Positions 1 to 6,782 of a DNA stretch of 26,061 nt are shown here, in pieces. The translations under genes were made by a program, and so were the position numbers. This DNA comes from an uncultured Eubacterium sp. (GTDB lineage Bacteria > Bacillota > Clostridia > Oscillospirales > Acutalibacteraceae), in contig CAKSWS010000023.1 of the NCBI GenBank assembly GCA_934512155.1, positions 1 through 26,061 of the forward strand, given 5' to 3'. Every line of letters starts with the position of its first letter. Within the stretch, counting starts at the first letter, position 1. Below the pieces are notes generated by a model. It was not told where the DNA came from, made no database searches, and saw only the letters and a list, made by a program, of their open reading frames with translations.

Positions 1-621
1 GATGAAAGAGGTATTATTACAGGCTTTAAAACAGAGGGTGAATTCCCTAAATTCGGTAACGATGATGACCGTGTAGACAGTATTGCACAAAACCTTATGG
101 AATTTTTCTATCAAGAACTTTGCAAAACTCCGGCTTACAGAGGTGCAAAGCATACACTTTCAATTCTTACAATTACATCAAATGTTATGTATGGTAAGAA
201 AACTGGTGCAACACCTGACGGCAGAAATGCCGGCGAACCTTTTGCTCCGGGTGCAAACCCAATGCACGGCAGAGATTGCGAGGGTGCGCTTGCTTCTCTT
301 AACTCTGTAGCTAAACTTAATTACGGCTGCTGCCAAGACGGTATTTCAAACACATTTTCAATTACACCGGATACTTTGGGAACAGATATGGAAAACAGAG
401 TAGAGCATTTAACAACAATGCTTGACGGTTATTTTGCACAGGATGCGCATCATCTTAATGTAAATGTTTTGAACAGGGAAAAACTTGTTGCCGCTATGAA
501 CGATCCAACACTTTACCCATCTCTTACAATTCGTGTAAGCGGTTATGCCGTTAACTTTAATAAGCTTACAAGACCACAGCAGGAAGAAGTTATCAGCAGA
601 ACATTCCACACATCTATGTGA
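1..621 (+). CDS. pflB: Formate C-acetyltransferase (pyruvate formate-lyase), C-terminal part
   Basis: This is the last 206 codons of pyruvate formate-lyase; the reading frame is open from base 1, so the 5' part lies outside the window. The enzyme converts pyruvate and CoA to acetyl-CoA and formate in anaerobic cytoplasm. The glycyl-radical loop RVSGYAV is present, with the radical glycine at residue 181 of the fragment (bases 541-543), and the protein ends 25 residues later, as is usual for the family. The upstream stretch with [18 protein letters not shown] is also typical of PFL. The catalytic cysteine pair would lie in the missing part. pflA follows 6 bases after the stop, so the two are probably cotranscribed and the activase makes the glycyl radical here. 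No sign of damage in the visible part. Confidence 0.96.
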   Translation, partial: DERGIITGFKTEGEFPKFGNDDDRVDSIAQNLMEFFYQELCKTPAYRGAKHTLSILTITSNVMYGKKTGATPDGRNAGEPFAPGANPMHGRDCEGALASLNSVAKLNYGCCQDGISNTFSITPDTLGTDMENRVEHLTTMLDGYFAQDAHHLNVNVLNREKLVAAMNDPTLYPSLTIRVSGYAVNFNKLTRPQQEEVISRTFHTSM

Positions 622-627
622 TGTGCC

Positions 628-1335
628 ATGGCTGTTGTTCATTCGTTTGAATCCCTTGCTGCTTTAGACGGTGAGGGGTTAAGATATGCCGTTTATTTTA
701 CCGGCTGCCCACTCAGGTGTGTTTATTGCCATAATCCGGATACTTGGTTTGGTAACGGCACTGAATTTACGCCTGAAAAACTTGCCGCTAAAATAAAAAG
801 ATACAAACCTTATTTTAAAAACGGCGGCGGTGCAACGTTTTCCGGCGGCGAACCTTTATTAAACTCCGATTTTATTAATGAAACGGCAGTTTATTTAAAA
901 GATTACGGTATTGGTTATTGCCTTGATACATCCGGCAGTGTTCCGTTAACGGAAAGCGTTAAAAAGTGTATTGATAATTCGGATATGGTAATTCTTGATA
1001 TAAAGTTTTATAATGCCGACGATTATAAAAAATACACCGGCGGAAATTTTGATAATTTTGTTGCCGTTGGTAATTATTGCTCCCAAACGGGTAAGCGCCT
1101 TTGGTTGCGAACCGTTGTTGTGCCGGGAATTAATGACAGTGAAGGGGAAATAGAAAAATACGTTCGCTTCATTAAACAATTTAAATATGAAAAATATGAG
1201 CTTTTGGCTTTTCACACAATGGGCTTTTTTAAATATGAAAATCTTAATTTGGAAAATCCTTTGAAAGATGTGAAACCCCTTGAAAAATCAAGGCTTGCTC
1301 AACTTCAGGAATTTGCAAATTCTGTTGACAAATAA
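628..1335 (+). CDS. pflA: Pyruvate formate-lyase activating enzyme (radical SAM)
   Basis: A 235-residue radical SAM enzyme that uses S-adenosylmethionine and a [4Fe-4S] cluster to abstract hydrogen from the radical glycine of PFL. The cluster motif is C27-PLR-C31-VY-C34, followed by HNPDTW as in known PFL activases. FSGGEP near residue 72 is the SAM-binding GGE motif. The length is close to the usual 240-250. The ATG at 628 is the only in-frame ATG after the stop at 619 and gives the expected N-terminus (a short strand, then a DGEGLR segment). No good Shine-Dalgarno is seen, so translation is probably coupled to pflB. The last codons (1325-1330) double as the -35 hexamer of the next transcription unit. 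Confidence 0.95.
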   Translation: MAVVHSFESLAALDGEGLRYAVYFTGCPLRCVYCHNPDTWFGNGTEFTPEKLAAKIKRYKPYFKNGGGATFSGGEPLLNSDFINETAVYLKDYGIGYCLDTSGSVPLTESVKKCIDNSDMVILDIKFYNADDYKKYTGGNFDNFVAVGNYCSQTGKRLWLRTVVVPGINDSEGEIEKYVRFIKQFKYEKYELLAFHTMGFFKYENLNLENPLKDVKPLEKSRLAQLQEFANSVDK

Positions 1336-1353
1336 ATACAAAATTATTATAAT
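1325..1353 (+). promoter_or_regulatory. SigA-type promoter for the thiamine uptake operon
   Basis: TTGACA at 1325-1330, a 17-base spacer and TATAAT at 1348-1353 make a perfect consensus promoter. The -35 overlaps the final codons of pflA. Transcription would begin near 1360, immediately before the riboswitch-like leader, so the thi genes have their own promoter independent of pfl. Confidence 0.85.
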
Positions 1354-1366
1354 ATCATTAACTTAA

Positions 1367-1440
1367 TAAGTCAGGGGTGCTGTAAAAAGCTGAGATTATA
1401 CCCTTCGAGCCGTACGTTAGTACGAACGGTAAAGGCTATA
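1367..1440 (+). promoter_or_regulatory. TPP-riboswitch-like aptamer with non-canonical second arm
   Basis: The first arm matches the thiamine pyrophosphate (THI-box) aptamer: GGGGTG (1374-1379), GCTGAGA (1389-1395) and ACCC (1400-1403), with GGGT able to pair with ACCC as helix P2. P3 is essentially absent. AGTC before GGGG can pair with GGCT (1434-1437) as a short P1. The second, pyrophosphate-binding arm does not show the usual CCTGAT...GCGTAGGGA bases. Instead CCGT (1410-1413) pairs with ACGG (1426-1429) around a CGT/ACG hairpin, or GCC (1409-1411) pairs with GGC (1434-1436). AACGG (1425-1429) can pair with CCGTT (1459-1463) of the terminator, a plausible antiterminator. The downstream genes are thiamine-precursor uptake genes, which supports thiamine-related sensing. 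The exact ligand is uncertain. Confidence 0.8.
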
Positions 1441-1454
1441 TGTAATGTATATTC

Positions 1455-1479
1455 AACCCCGTTTTATAACGGGGTTTTT
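1455..1479 (+). terminator. Intrinsic terminator of the riboswitch expression platform
   Basis: AACCCCG (1455-1461) pairs with CGGGGTT (1470-1476) across an 8-base loop, and a run of T follows. It lies between the aptamer and the first gene, so it is probably the regulated terminator. Ligand binding would be expected to favour it. Confidence 0.85.
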
Positions 1480-1521
1480 CTTTTGGCTTACTAAGAATTT
1501 TTAAAGAAAGGAATTAAAAAA

Positions 1522-1821
1522 ATGAAAGCAAGTGTTGCAATTCAGGTTTTGCCTAATGTACAGGATGAGGATGAGCTTATTCGCATTGTAGATGAGGTTA
1601 TAGCATACATAAAAAGCACAGGTTTAAACTGCTATGTAGGTCCTTTTGAAACAACTATTGAGGGCGAAAGCTACGACCAGCTTATGGAAATTGTTGCAAA
1701 TTGCCAAAAGGTTGCCATTAAAGCAGGATGCGACAGTGTAAGCGCTTATGTAAAAGTTGTTTACAATCCTGAGGGTGAGGTACTTACCATTGACAAAAAA
1801 GTTACAAAACATCACCAATAA
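1522..1821 (+). CDS. Thiamine-binding protein, MTH1187/YkoF family
   Basis: A 99-residue protein recognised as the MTH1187/YkoF-like thiamine-binding family (Pfam Thiamine_BP, formerly DUF77). The N-terminal strand MKASVAIQVLPNV and the later GPFETTIEGE segment are characteristic. YkoF of Bacillus has two such domains and binds thiamine or its pyrimidine half; this is a single-domain version with a ferredoxin-like fold expected to assemble into oligomers. It has no signal peptide, so it is cytoplasmic. The start is supported by AAAGAAAGG upstream of ATG 1522. It is the first gene after the riboswitch, and the permease gene starts inside its 3' end. The role in uptake or in buffering of thiamine precursors is inferred from context. 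Confidence 0.85.
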   Translation: MKASVAIQVLPNVQDEDELIRIVDEVIAYIKSTGLNCYVGPFETTIEGESYDQLMEIVANCQKVAIKAGCDSVSAYVKVVYNPEGEVLTIDKKVTKHHQ

Positions 1822-2569
1822 AACAGCACCGCTTATTGCGGTTGCCGTAATAATTTTAATTTGGTTTTTCTGTTCCGACAGGGAAATTATTCCGGCATAT
1901 ATGTTGCCTTCTCCGGCAGATGTTGTAAAAGCGTTTGTTGATAATTTTTCAATTATGATGAAGCAAGCATCGGTAACATTGCAAGAGGCATGCTATGGTT
2001 TGCTTATAGGCATCGCATTGGCATTTATTGTGGCAACGCTTATGGACAGGTTTAATTTTCTTTACAAGGCGCTTTATCCCATACTTGTTATAACACAAAC
2101 AATTCCAACTATTGCCATTGCACCGCTTTTGGTGCTGTGGATGGGATTCGGTATGGCACCTAAAATTACGCTTGTTGTTATTACAACGTTTTTCCCCATT
2201 GCCATCGGCTTGCTCGGCGGTTTTGAGGGGGTAGATAAGGACGCTGTGAATTTAATGCGTGCAATGGGTGCAAACAGACTTCAAATTTTCAGGTATGTTA
2301 AGTTACCTAACGCAATTCCGTCTTTTTTCTCGGGCTTAAAGGTTTCTGCATCTTATGCTGTTGTGGGCGCCGTTATTTCCGAGTGGCTTGGTGGCTTTGA
2401 GGGACTTGGCGTGTATATGACCAGAGTTAAAAAAGCCTATGCATTTGATAAAATGTTTGCCGTTATTGTTTTTATTTCGGTAATCAGCTTGCTGCTTATG
2501 GGGTTTGTTAATTTGCTGGAAAGGTTTGCAACCCCTTGGAAACATAAAAATCAAAAAGAAAAAATTTAA
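1790..2569 (+). CDS. thiX: ABC transporter permease for thiamine precursor (HMP)
   Basis: A 259-residue membrane protein of the BPD_transp_1 (SsuC/TauC/ThiX) family, with about six hydrophobic segments beginning at APLIAVAVIILIWFF. The EAA loop that contacts the ATPase is visible as AMGANRLQIFRYVKLPNA. With the adjacent lipoprotein and ATPase it forms an importer for hydroxymethylpyrimidine-type thiamine precursors. The TTG at 1790 is preferred as start because GAGGGTGAGG (1771-1780) lies 9 bases upstream. An in-frame TTG at 1757 would extend it by 11 residues but would overlap the previous gene by 65 bases and has no ribosome site. With the 1790 start it overlaps the upstream gene by 32 bases, which suggests translational coupling. 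Confidence 0.9.
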   Translation: MTKKLQNITNKTAPLIAVAVIILIWFFCSDREIIPAYMLPSPADVVKAFVDNFSIMMKQASVTLQEACYGLLIGIALAFIVATLMDRFNFLYKALYPILVITQTIPTIAIAPLLVLWMGFGMAPKITLVVITTFFPIAIGLLGGFEGVDKDAVNLMRAMGANRLQIFRYVKLPNAIPSFFSGLKVSASYAVVGAVISEWLGGFEGLGVYMTRVKKAYAFDKMFAVIVFISVISLLLMGFVNLLERFATPWKHKNQKEKI

Positions 2570-2599
2570 ATAATTTTAATAAAGATAAAAGGAATAATT

Positions 2600-3613
2600 A
2601 TGAAAAATATTAAAAAAATTCTTGCCGTTGTTCTTGCTGCCGCTCTTGTTTTCAGTTTTGCGGCTTGCAGCAAGTCAAATAACGACAGTAATGCCGAAAA
2701 AACAAAAATCACGGTTTGCCTTGATTGGACTCCAAACACAAACCACACAGGTATGTATGTAGCTCTTGCAAAAGGCTATTATGAGGCAGCAGGTCTTGAT
2801 GTTTCTATTGTTCAGCCACCTGAAAACGGTGCAACAGAGGCTTGCTCGGCAGGTCAGGCACAGTTTGCCGTTGATGCTCAAGATACACTTGCGGCTGCAT
2901 TTACATCAGATACTCCTATGCAGGTAACTGCGGTTGCCGCTCTTATTCAGCACAATACTTCAGGCATCATCTCTTCAAAAGGTCAGGGTATGGACAGACC
3001 GGCAGGACTTGCAGGCAAAACTTACCTTACTTGGGATTCACCTATTGAACTTGCAATGATGAAAAACGTTGTTGAAAATGACGGCGGTGATTGGGACAGC
3101 GTTACAAAAATTCCAAATACAGTTACAGACGAAGCACAGGATGTAAAGCAAAATCCCGACCATGCAATTTGGGTATTCTATGGTTGGGGCGGTATTAACG
3201 CTCAGGTAAATAATGTTGATGTTGATTTCTTCTATTTCAAAGATTTAAACAGCACATTTGATTACTACACACCTATTCTTATTGCAAATAACGATTTTCT
3301 TAACAGTAATCCGGATGCTGCCAAAGCATTCCTTGAAGCAACAAGAAAGGGTTATGAATATGCTATTCAAAATCCGGACGAAGCAGCACAAATTCTTATT
3401 GACGGCGATGAAACAGGTTCACTTAAAGGCTCTGAAGAGCTTGTAAAAGCAAGTCAGGAATGGCTTGCAAACGAATATATTGCAGACGCAAAACAGTGGG
3501 GCTACATTGAACCGGCTCGTTGGGACGGATTTTATGCTTGGCTTTATCAGGAAAACTTAATTACAAAAGAACTTCCGGCAGGAACAGGTTATTCAAACGA
3601 TTATCTTCAATAA
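2600..3613 (+). CDS. thiY: ABC transporter substrate-binding lipoprotein, NMT1/THI5-like (HMP binding)
   Basis: A 337-residue lipoprotein. A basic N-terminus and hydrophobic stretch end in the lipobox SFAAC, with the lipidated cysteine at residue 23, so it should be tethered outside the membrane. The mature part starts with KITVCLDWTPNTNHTGMYVA, the hallmark of the NMT1/THI5-like family that includes ThiY, the HMP (thiamine pyrimidine precursor) binding protein. Length and motif order are normal for the family. An AAAGGA ribosome site lies just upstream of ATG 2600. It sits between permease and ATPase genes and is 2 bases from the next start. The riboswitch-like leader and MTH1187-type neighbour support thiamine-precursor uptake; the exact ligand is inferred. 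Confidence 0.92.
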   Translation: MKNIKKILAVVLAAALVFSFAACSKSNNDSNAEKTKITVCLDWTPNTNHTGMYVALAKGYYEAAGLDVSIVQPPENGATEACSAGQAQFAVDAQDTLAAAFTSDTPMQVTAVAALIQHNTSGIISSKGQGMDRPAGLAGKTYLTWDSPIELAMMKNVVENDGGDWDSVTKIPNTVTDEAQDVKQNPDHAIWVFYGWGGINAQVNNVDVDFFYFKDLNSTFDYYTPILIANNDFLNSNPDAAKAFLEATRKGYEYAIQNPDEAAQILIDGDETGSLKGSEELVKASQEWLANEYIADAKQWGYIEPARWDGFYAWLYQENLITKELPAGTGYSNDYLQ

Positions 3614-3615
3614 TT

Positions 3616-4359
3616 ATGGAAATTTTAAGGGCAGATAACATTTGTAAAAGCTACGGCGATAAGCAAGTGCTTGATAATGTTTCAATAAAATTAAATAAGG
3701 GCGAAATTGTTAGTTTGCTTGGCGTTTCCGGCGCAGGAAAAACAACGCTTTTTAATGTTTTGTCAGGTATTTGCAATGCTGATTCCGGCAAAGTTTATTT
3801 AAACGGTCAGGATATTACGGGCAAACCCGGCAACATTAGTTATATGCTTCAAAAAGATTTGCTTTTTCCTTACCGCAAGGTTATTGATAATGTTTGTTTG
3901 CCGCTTATTTTAAACGGTGAAAGCAAGAAAGATGCCAGGGAAAAGGCGCAACCGCTGTTTTCTGTTTTTGATATAGAGGGTACTGAGTATAAGTATCCCG
4001 ACCAGCTTTCAGGCGGTATGAGGCAAAGAGCGGCACTTTTAAGAACTTATCTTTCTTCAAAGGGTGTTGCGCTTCTTGATGAACCTTTTTCGGCGCTTGA
4101 TACTATAACAAGAACTAAAATTCACAAGTGGTATCTTGATGTTATGGGGCAAATTGATTTGTCTACTGTTTTTATCACTCATGATATTGACGAAGCTATT
4201 TTGTTGTCAGACAGGGTTTATATTCTTGCAGGCTCGCCGGGTAGAATCAGTAATGAAATTGTTATTGACGTTAAAAAGCCACGTGCCGACGATTTTAATC
4301 TTTCAAATGAATTTCTTGCTTATAAGCGAAAAATTGTTGAATTAATGCATTTGAATTAA
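3616..4359 (+). CDS. thiZ: ABC transporter ATP-binding protein for thiamine precursor
   Basis: A 247-residue nucleotide-binding subunit of the SsuB/TauB/ThiZ type. Walker A is GVSGAGKT (residues 36-43), the Q-loop is in MLQKDLLFP, the ABC signature is LSGGMRQRA, Walker B with D-loop is VALLDEPFSALD, and the switch histidine is in ITHDIDEA. It should drive HMP-type import together with ThiX and ThiY. The frame is open further upstream to 3520, but ATG 3616, 2 bases after the thiY stop, gives the normal N-terminus (MEILRADNICKSYG). No clear Shine-Dalgarno is present, so coupling to thiY translation is likely. A strong terminator follows at once and closes the operon. Confidence 0.93.
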   Translation: MEILRADNICKSYGDKQVLDNVSIKLNKGEIVSLLGVSGAGKTTLFNVLSGICNADSGKVYLNGQDITGKPGNISYMLQKDLLFPYRKVIDNVCLPLILNGESKKDAREKAQPLFSVFDIEGTEYKYPDQLSGGMRQRAALLRTYLSSKGVALLDEPFSALDTITRTKIHKWYLDVMGQIDLSTVFITHDIDEAILLSDRVYILAGSPGRISNEIVIDVKKPRADDFNLSNEFLAYKRKIVELMHLN

Positions 4360-4363
4360 ATTT

Positions 4364-4404
4364 ACACCCCTCTTTGTAAGAACAAAGAGGGGTGTTTTGT
4401 TTTA
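4364..4404 (+). terminator. Intrinsic terminator of the thi operon
   Basis: A 14-bp stem, ACACCCCTCTTTGT (4364-4377) with ACAAAGAGGGGTGT (4382-4395), a 4-base loop and a T-rich tail. It starts 5 bases after the thiZ stop codon. Confidence 0.93.
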
Positions 4405-4471
4405 TATTGCAATGAATTGTGATTTAAATATTTTTATTAGAATGGACATTAAAACAATAAGAATATTCTTA

Positions 4472-4513
4472 AATAAAAAACAAAAGGACTTGTTCAGCCT
4501 GAACAAGTCCTTT
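4472..4513 (-). terminator. Intrinsic terminator of the GGGtGRT gene pair
   Basis: A 13-bp stem, AAAGGACTTGTTC (4483-4495) with GAACAAGTCCTTT (4501-4513), and a 5-base loop. Read on the minus strand it is followed by a T-rich run (the A-rich tract just before 4483 on the plus strand). It lies 21 bases beyond the stop of the minus-strand gene ending at 4535. Confidence 0.9.
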
Positions 4514-4534
4514 ATTTTAAGTGTATTAAAATGA

Positions 4535-5545
4535 TTAAGCGTTAAGTGCTTCTTCAACTGCAACTGCTGTTGCAACTGTTGCACCTACCATCGGGTTGTT
4601 ACCCATACCGATAAGACCCATCATTTCAACGTGAGCAGGAACTGAAGAAGAACCTGCAAACTGAGCGTCGCCATGCATTCTGCCCATAGAGTCTGTTAAA
4701 CCGTATGAAGCAGGACCTGCGCCCATGTTATCCGGGTGAAGCGTACGGCCTGTGCCGCCGCCTGATGCAACAGAGAAGTACTTTTTGTCGTTTTCAAGAG
4801 CCCATTTTTTATATGTGCCTGCAACAAGGTGCTGGAAACGTGTTGGGTTTGTTGAGTTACCGGTAATAGAAACGTCAACACCTTCAGCTTTCATAATTGC
4901 AACGCCTTCAAGAACGTCGTTTGCACCGTAGCATTTAACAGCAGCTCTTTCGCCGTCTGAAAATGCTTTTGTTTCAATAACGTTAAGCTCGCCGGTGTAA
5001 AAATCATAGTCTGTTTTTACATAAGTGAAGCCGTTGATTCTTGAAATGATATATGCAGCATCTTTACCAAGACCGTTAAGAATAACACGAAGAGGTTCTT
5101 TACGAACTTTGTTTGCTGTTCTTGCAATACCGATTGCACCTTCTGCAGCTGCGAAAGATTCGTGACCTGCAAGGAATGCAAAGCATTTTGTTTCTTCTGA
5201 AAGAAGACGAGCACCTAAATTACCGTGTCCAAGACCAACGTTTCTTTGCTCTGCAACAGAACCCGGAATACAGAAAGCCTGTAAACCAACGCCGATTTTT
5301 TCAGCTGCTTCTGAAGCTGATTTAACGCCGCTCTTAATTGCAACTGCTGCGCCTAATGTGTATGCCCAGCTTGCATTGTCAAATGCGATTGGTTGAACGC
5401 CTTTAACAATAGCATCAACATCAATGCCTTTTGATAAACATAAATCTCTTGCTTCTTCAAGACTTGAAAGACCGTATTCTGCAAGACATTTTTCGATTTT
5501 GGCAATTCTTCTTTCTTTGCCTTCAAATTTTACATCATTTGCCAT
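4535..5545 (-). CDS. GGGtGRT family protein (function unknown)
   Basis: A 336-residue protein carrying GGGTGRT at residues 262-268, the motif that names the GGGtGRT family (PF14057). Nothing marks it as membrane-bound or exported, so it is probably cytoplasmic. The sequence is rich in glycine and alanine, with conserved-looking GLGHGNLGARLL (residues 104-115) and an HGDAQFAGSSSVPAH stretch. No experimentally established function is known to me. The start is supported by AAGGAGG on the minus strand just upstream of ATG 5545. It lies 18 bases downstream of an Fe-S scaffold-like gene, shares its promoter, and ends at a terminator, so the two form a closed two-gene operon. This pairing is common in anaerobes and suggests a joint role, perhaps linked to Fe-S chemistry; that is inference. 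Confidence 0.9.
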   Translation of the reverse strand: MANDVKFEGKERRIAKIEKCLAEYGLSSLEEARDLCLSKGIDVDAIVKGVQPIAFDNASWAYTLGAAVAIKSGVKSASEAAEKIGVGLQAFCIPGSVAEQRNVGLGHGNLGARLLSEETKCFAFLAGHESFAAAEGAIGIARTANKVRKEPLRVILNGLGKDAAYIISRINGFTYVKTDYDFYTGELNVIETKAFSDGERAAVKCYGANDVLEGVAIMKAEGVDVSITGNSTNPTRFQHLVAGTYKKWALENDKKYFSVASGGGTGRTLHPDNMGAGPASYGLTDSMGRMHGDAQFAGSSSVPAHVEMMGLIGMGNNPMVGATVATAVAVEEALNA

Positions 5546-5563
5546 TTTACAATCCTCCTTATC

Positions 5564-6256
5564 TTATTCTTCACGAGGGTCGATATATTTTGCAGCATTT
5601 GCAAAACGACCGTAGTTGCCGATGTTTGCTTCATAAGCTTCGTTAGGTGTTTTACCGTGGCGAATATCTTCAAGCATTTTACCGAGTTTAACGAATTCGT
5701 AGCCGATTACTTCGCCTTCTTCGTCAAGAGCCATACGTGTTACATAGCCTTCTGCCATTTCCATATAGCGAACACCTTTAAGTTTTGTTGAGAACATTGT
5801 ACCAACCTGGCTTCTTAAGCCTTTACCTAAATCTTCAAGAGCTGCGCCGACAACAAGGCCGCCTTCTGAAAATGCAGATTGTGAACGACCGTAAGCAAGC
5901 TGTTTAAAGATTTCTCTCATAGCAACGTTAATAGCGTCGCAAACAAGGTCTGTGTTAAGGCATTCAAGAAGAGTTTTGCCCGGAAGAATTTCTGCTGCCA
6001 TAGCTGCAGAGTGAGTCATACCTGAACAACCGATTGTTTCAACAAGTGCCTCTTCAACAATACCGTCTTTAACATTAAGGCTGATTTTACATGCGCCCTG
6101 CTGTGGTGCGCACCAGCCGATACCGTGTGAAAATCCGCTGATATCGCTGATTTGATAAGATTTTACCCATTTTCCTTCTTCAGGAATAGGAGCAGGACCG
6201 TGATGCGGACCCTTTTTAACGGTACACATCTGTTCAACTTCGTTTGAATAAACCAT
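5564..6256 (-). CDS. Iron-sulfur cluster scaffold-like protein (NifU_N/IscU-type), partner of GGGtGRT protein
   Basis: A 230-residue protein with resemblance to the NifU N-terminal/IscU scaffold domain, clearest around ALVETIGCSGMTHSAAMAAE, where C77 occupies the place of a cluster-ligating cysteine. Further cysteines are C11, C49, C56, C99 and C106. The HC motif that supplies the last IscU ligand is not visible, and the protein is longer than IscU (about 128 residues) because of N- and C-terminal extensions. It therefore belongs to the variant group found next to GGGtGRT genes. The minus-strand AAGGAG ribosome site supports ATG 6256. Its actual role in Fe-S assembly is unproven. No nifS-type desulfurase gene lies nearby. 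Confidence 0.85.
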   Translation of the reverse strand: MVYSNEVEQMCTVKKGPHHGPAPIPEEGKWVKSYQISDISGFSHGIGWCAPQQGACKISLNVKDGIVEEALVETIGCSGMTHSAAMAAEILPGKTLLECLNTDLVCDAINVAMREIFKQLAYGRSQSAFSEGGLVVGAALEDLGKGLRSQVGTMFSTKLKGVRYMEMAEGYVTRMALDEEGEVIGYEFVKLGKMLEDIRHGKTPNEAYEANIGNYGRFANAAKYIDPREE

Positions 6257-6305
6257 TTTTAATACTCCTTCTTAATTTAATAATTATTAAAAATTACCAT
6301 CACTT

Positions 6306-6334
6306 ATTATAACCAATAACCGCTGCTTCTTCAA
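6306..6334 (-). promoter_or_regulatory. Promoter for the scaffold/GGGtGRT operon
   Basis: On the minus strand TTGAAG (complement of 6329-6334), a 17-base spacer and TATAAT (complement of 6306-6311). It predicts a 5' leader of about 40-45 bases before ATG 6256. Confidence 0.75.
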
Positions 6335-6382
6335 GAGTTATGTAATAAAATTTGTTATATTTTATCTTTTTTGGTCATTTAC

Positions 6383-6411
6383 TTGCAAGCATTTGTGCAA
6401 ATTGATATAAT
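6383..6411 (+). promoter_or_regulatory. Promoter for the PqqD-like gene
   Basis: TTGCAA (6383-6388), a 17-base spacer and TATAAT (6406-6411), 33 bases before ATG 6445. It is divergent from the scaffold operon promoter about 50 bases away. Confidence 0.75.
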
Positions 6412-6444
6412 AATTATAACTTAATGATTAAAGGGTGATGATTT

Positions 6445-6711
6445 ATGAAAATAAAAAGCGGTTTTGCAAAAAGAAATATTGCCGGCTCGGAAATAGTTGT
6501 GCCTGTGGGTAAAACGGCAACCGAGTTTAACGGAATGATAACTTTAAACGGCACAGGCAGTTTCTTTTGGGATTGTCTTAAAGATGATATTACAAAGGAA
6601 CAGTTGTTAGGCAAAGTTCTTGAAACATATGATGTTACGGAAGAACTTGCAAAAAAAGATATAGATAATTTTATCGAAATGCTTCGCAAAAACAATCTTT
6701 TGGAAGAGTAA
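6445..6711 (+). CDS. PqqD family protein (peptide-chaperone-like)
   Basis: An 88-residue protein that fits the PqqD family: the central FNGMITLNGTGSFFWDCL (residues 29-46), followed by ITKEQLLGKVLETYDVT and an acidic C-terminal helix ending FIEMLRKNNLLEE. PqqD proteins are small winged-helix domains that bind precursor peptides and present them to radical SAM enzymes during RiPP maturation. The ribosome site AGGGTGATG precedes ATG 6445. The gene has its own promoter and terminator, and no precursor peptide or adjacent same-strand radical SAM gene is seen; the nearest radical SAM gene is at 7955-9376 on the other strand. Its partner is therefore unknown. Confidence 0.85.
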   Translation: MKIKSGFAKRNIAGSEIVVPVGKTATEFNGMITLNGTGSFFWDCLKDDITKEQLLGKVLETYDVTEELAKKDIDNFIEMLRKNNLLEE

Positions 6712-6716
6712 AAAGC

Positions 6717-6748
6717 AAAGACTGCATTAAATTTAATGCAGTCTTTTT
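6717..6748 (+). terminator. Intrinsic terminator of the PqqD-like gene
   Basis: A near-perfect inverted repeat, AAAGACTGCATTAA followed by TTAATGCAGTCTTT (within 6717-6746), then T residues. It starts 6 bases after the stop codon. The symmetric flanks mean it could also work on the minus strand. Confidence 0.88.
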
Positions 6749-6782
6749 ATTATGTCTTCTTTTAACTTTATTATGCTTGATG

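Noticed and set aside
1757..1789. Longer N-terminus for the thiX permease from TTG 1757
   Set aside because: It would overlap the previous gene by 65 bases without a ribosome site, whereas TTG 1790 has GAGGGTGAGG at ideal spacing.
3520..3615. Upstream extension of the thiZ frame
   Set aside because: These codons lie inside thiY and give no ATPase-like sequence; ATG 3616 gives the normal start.
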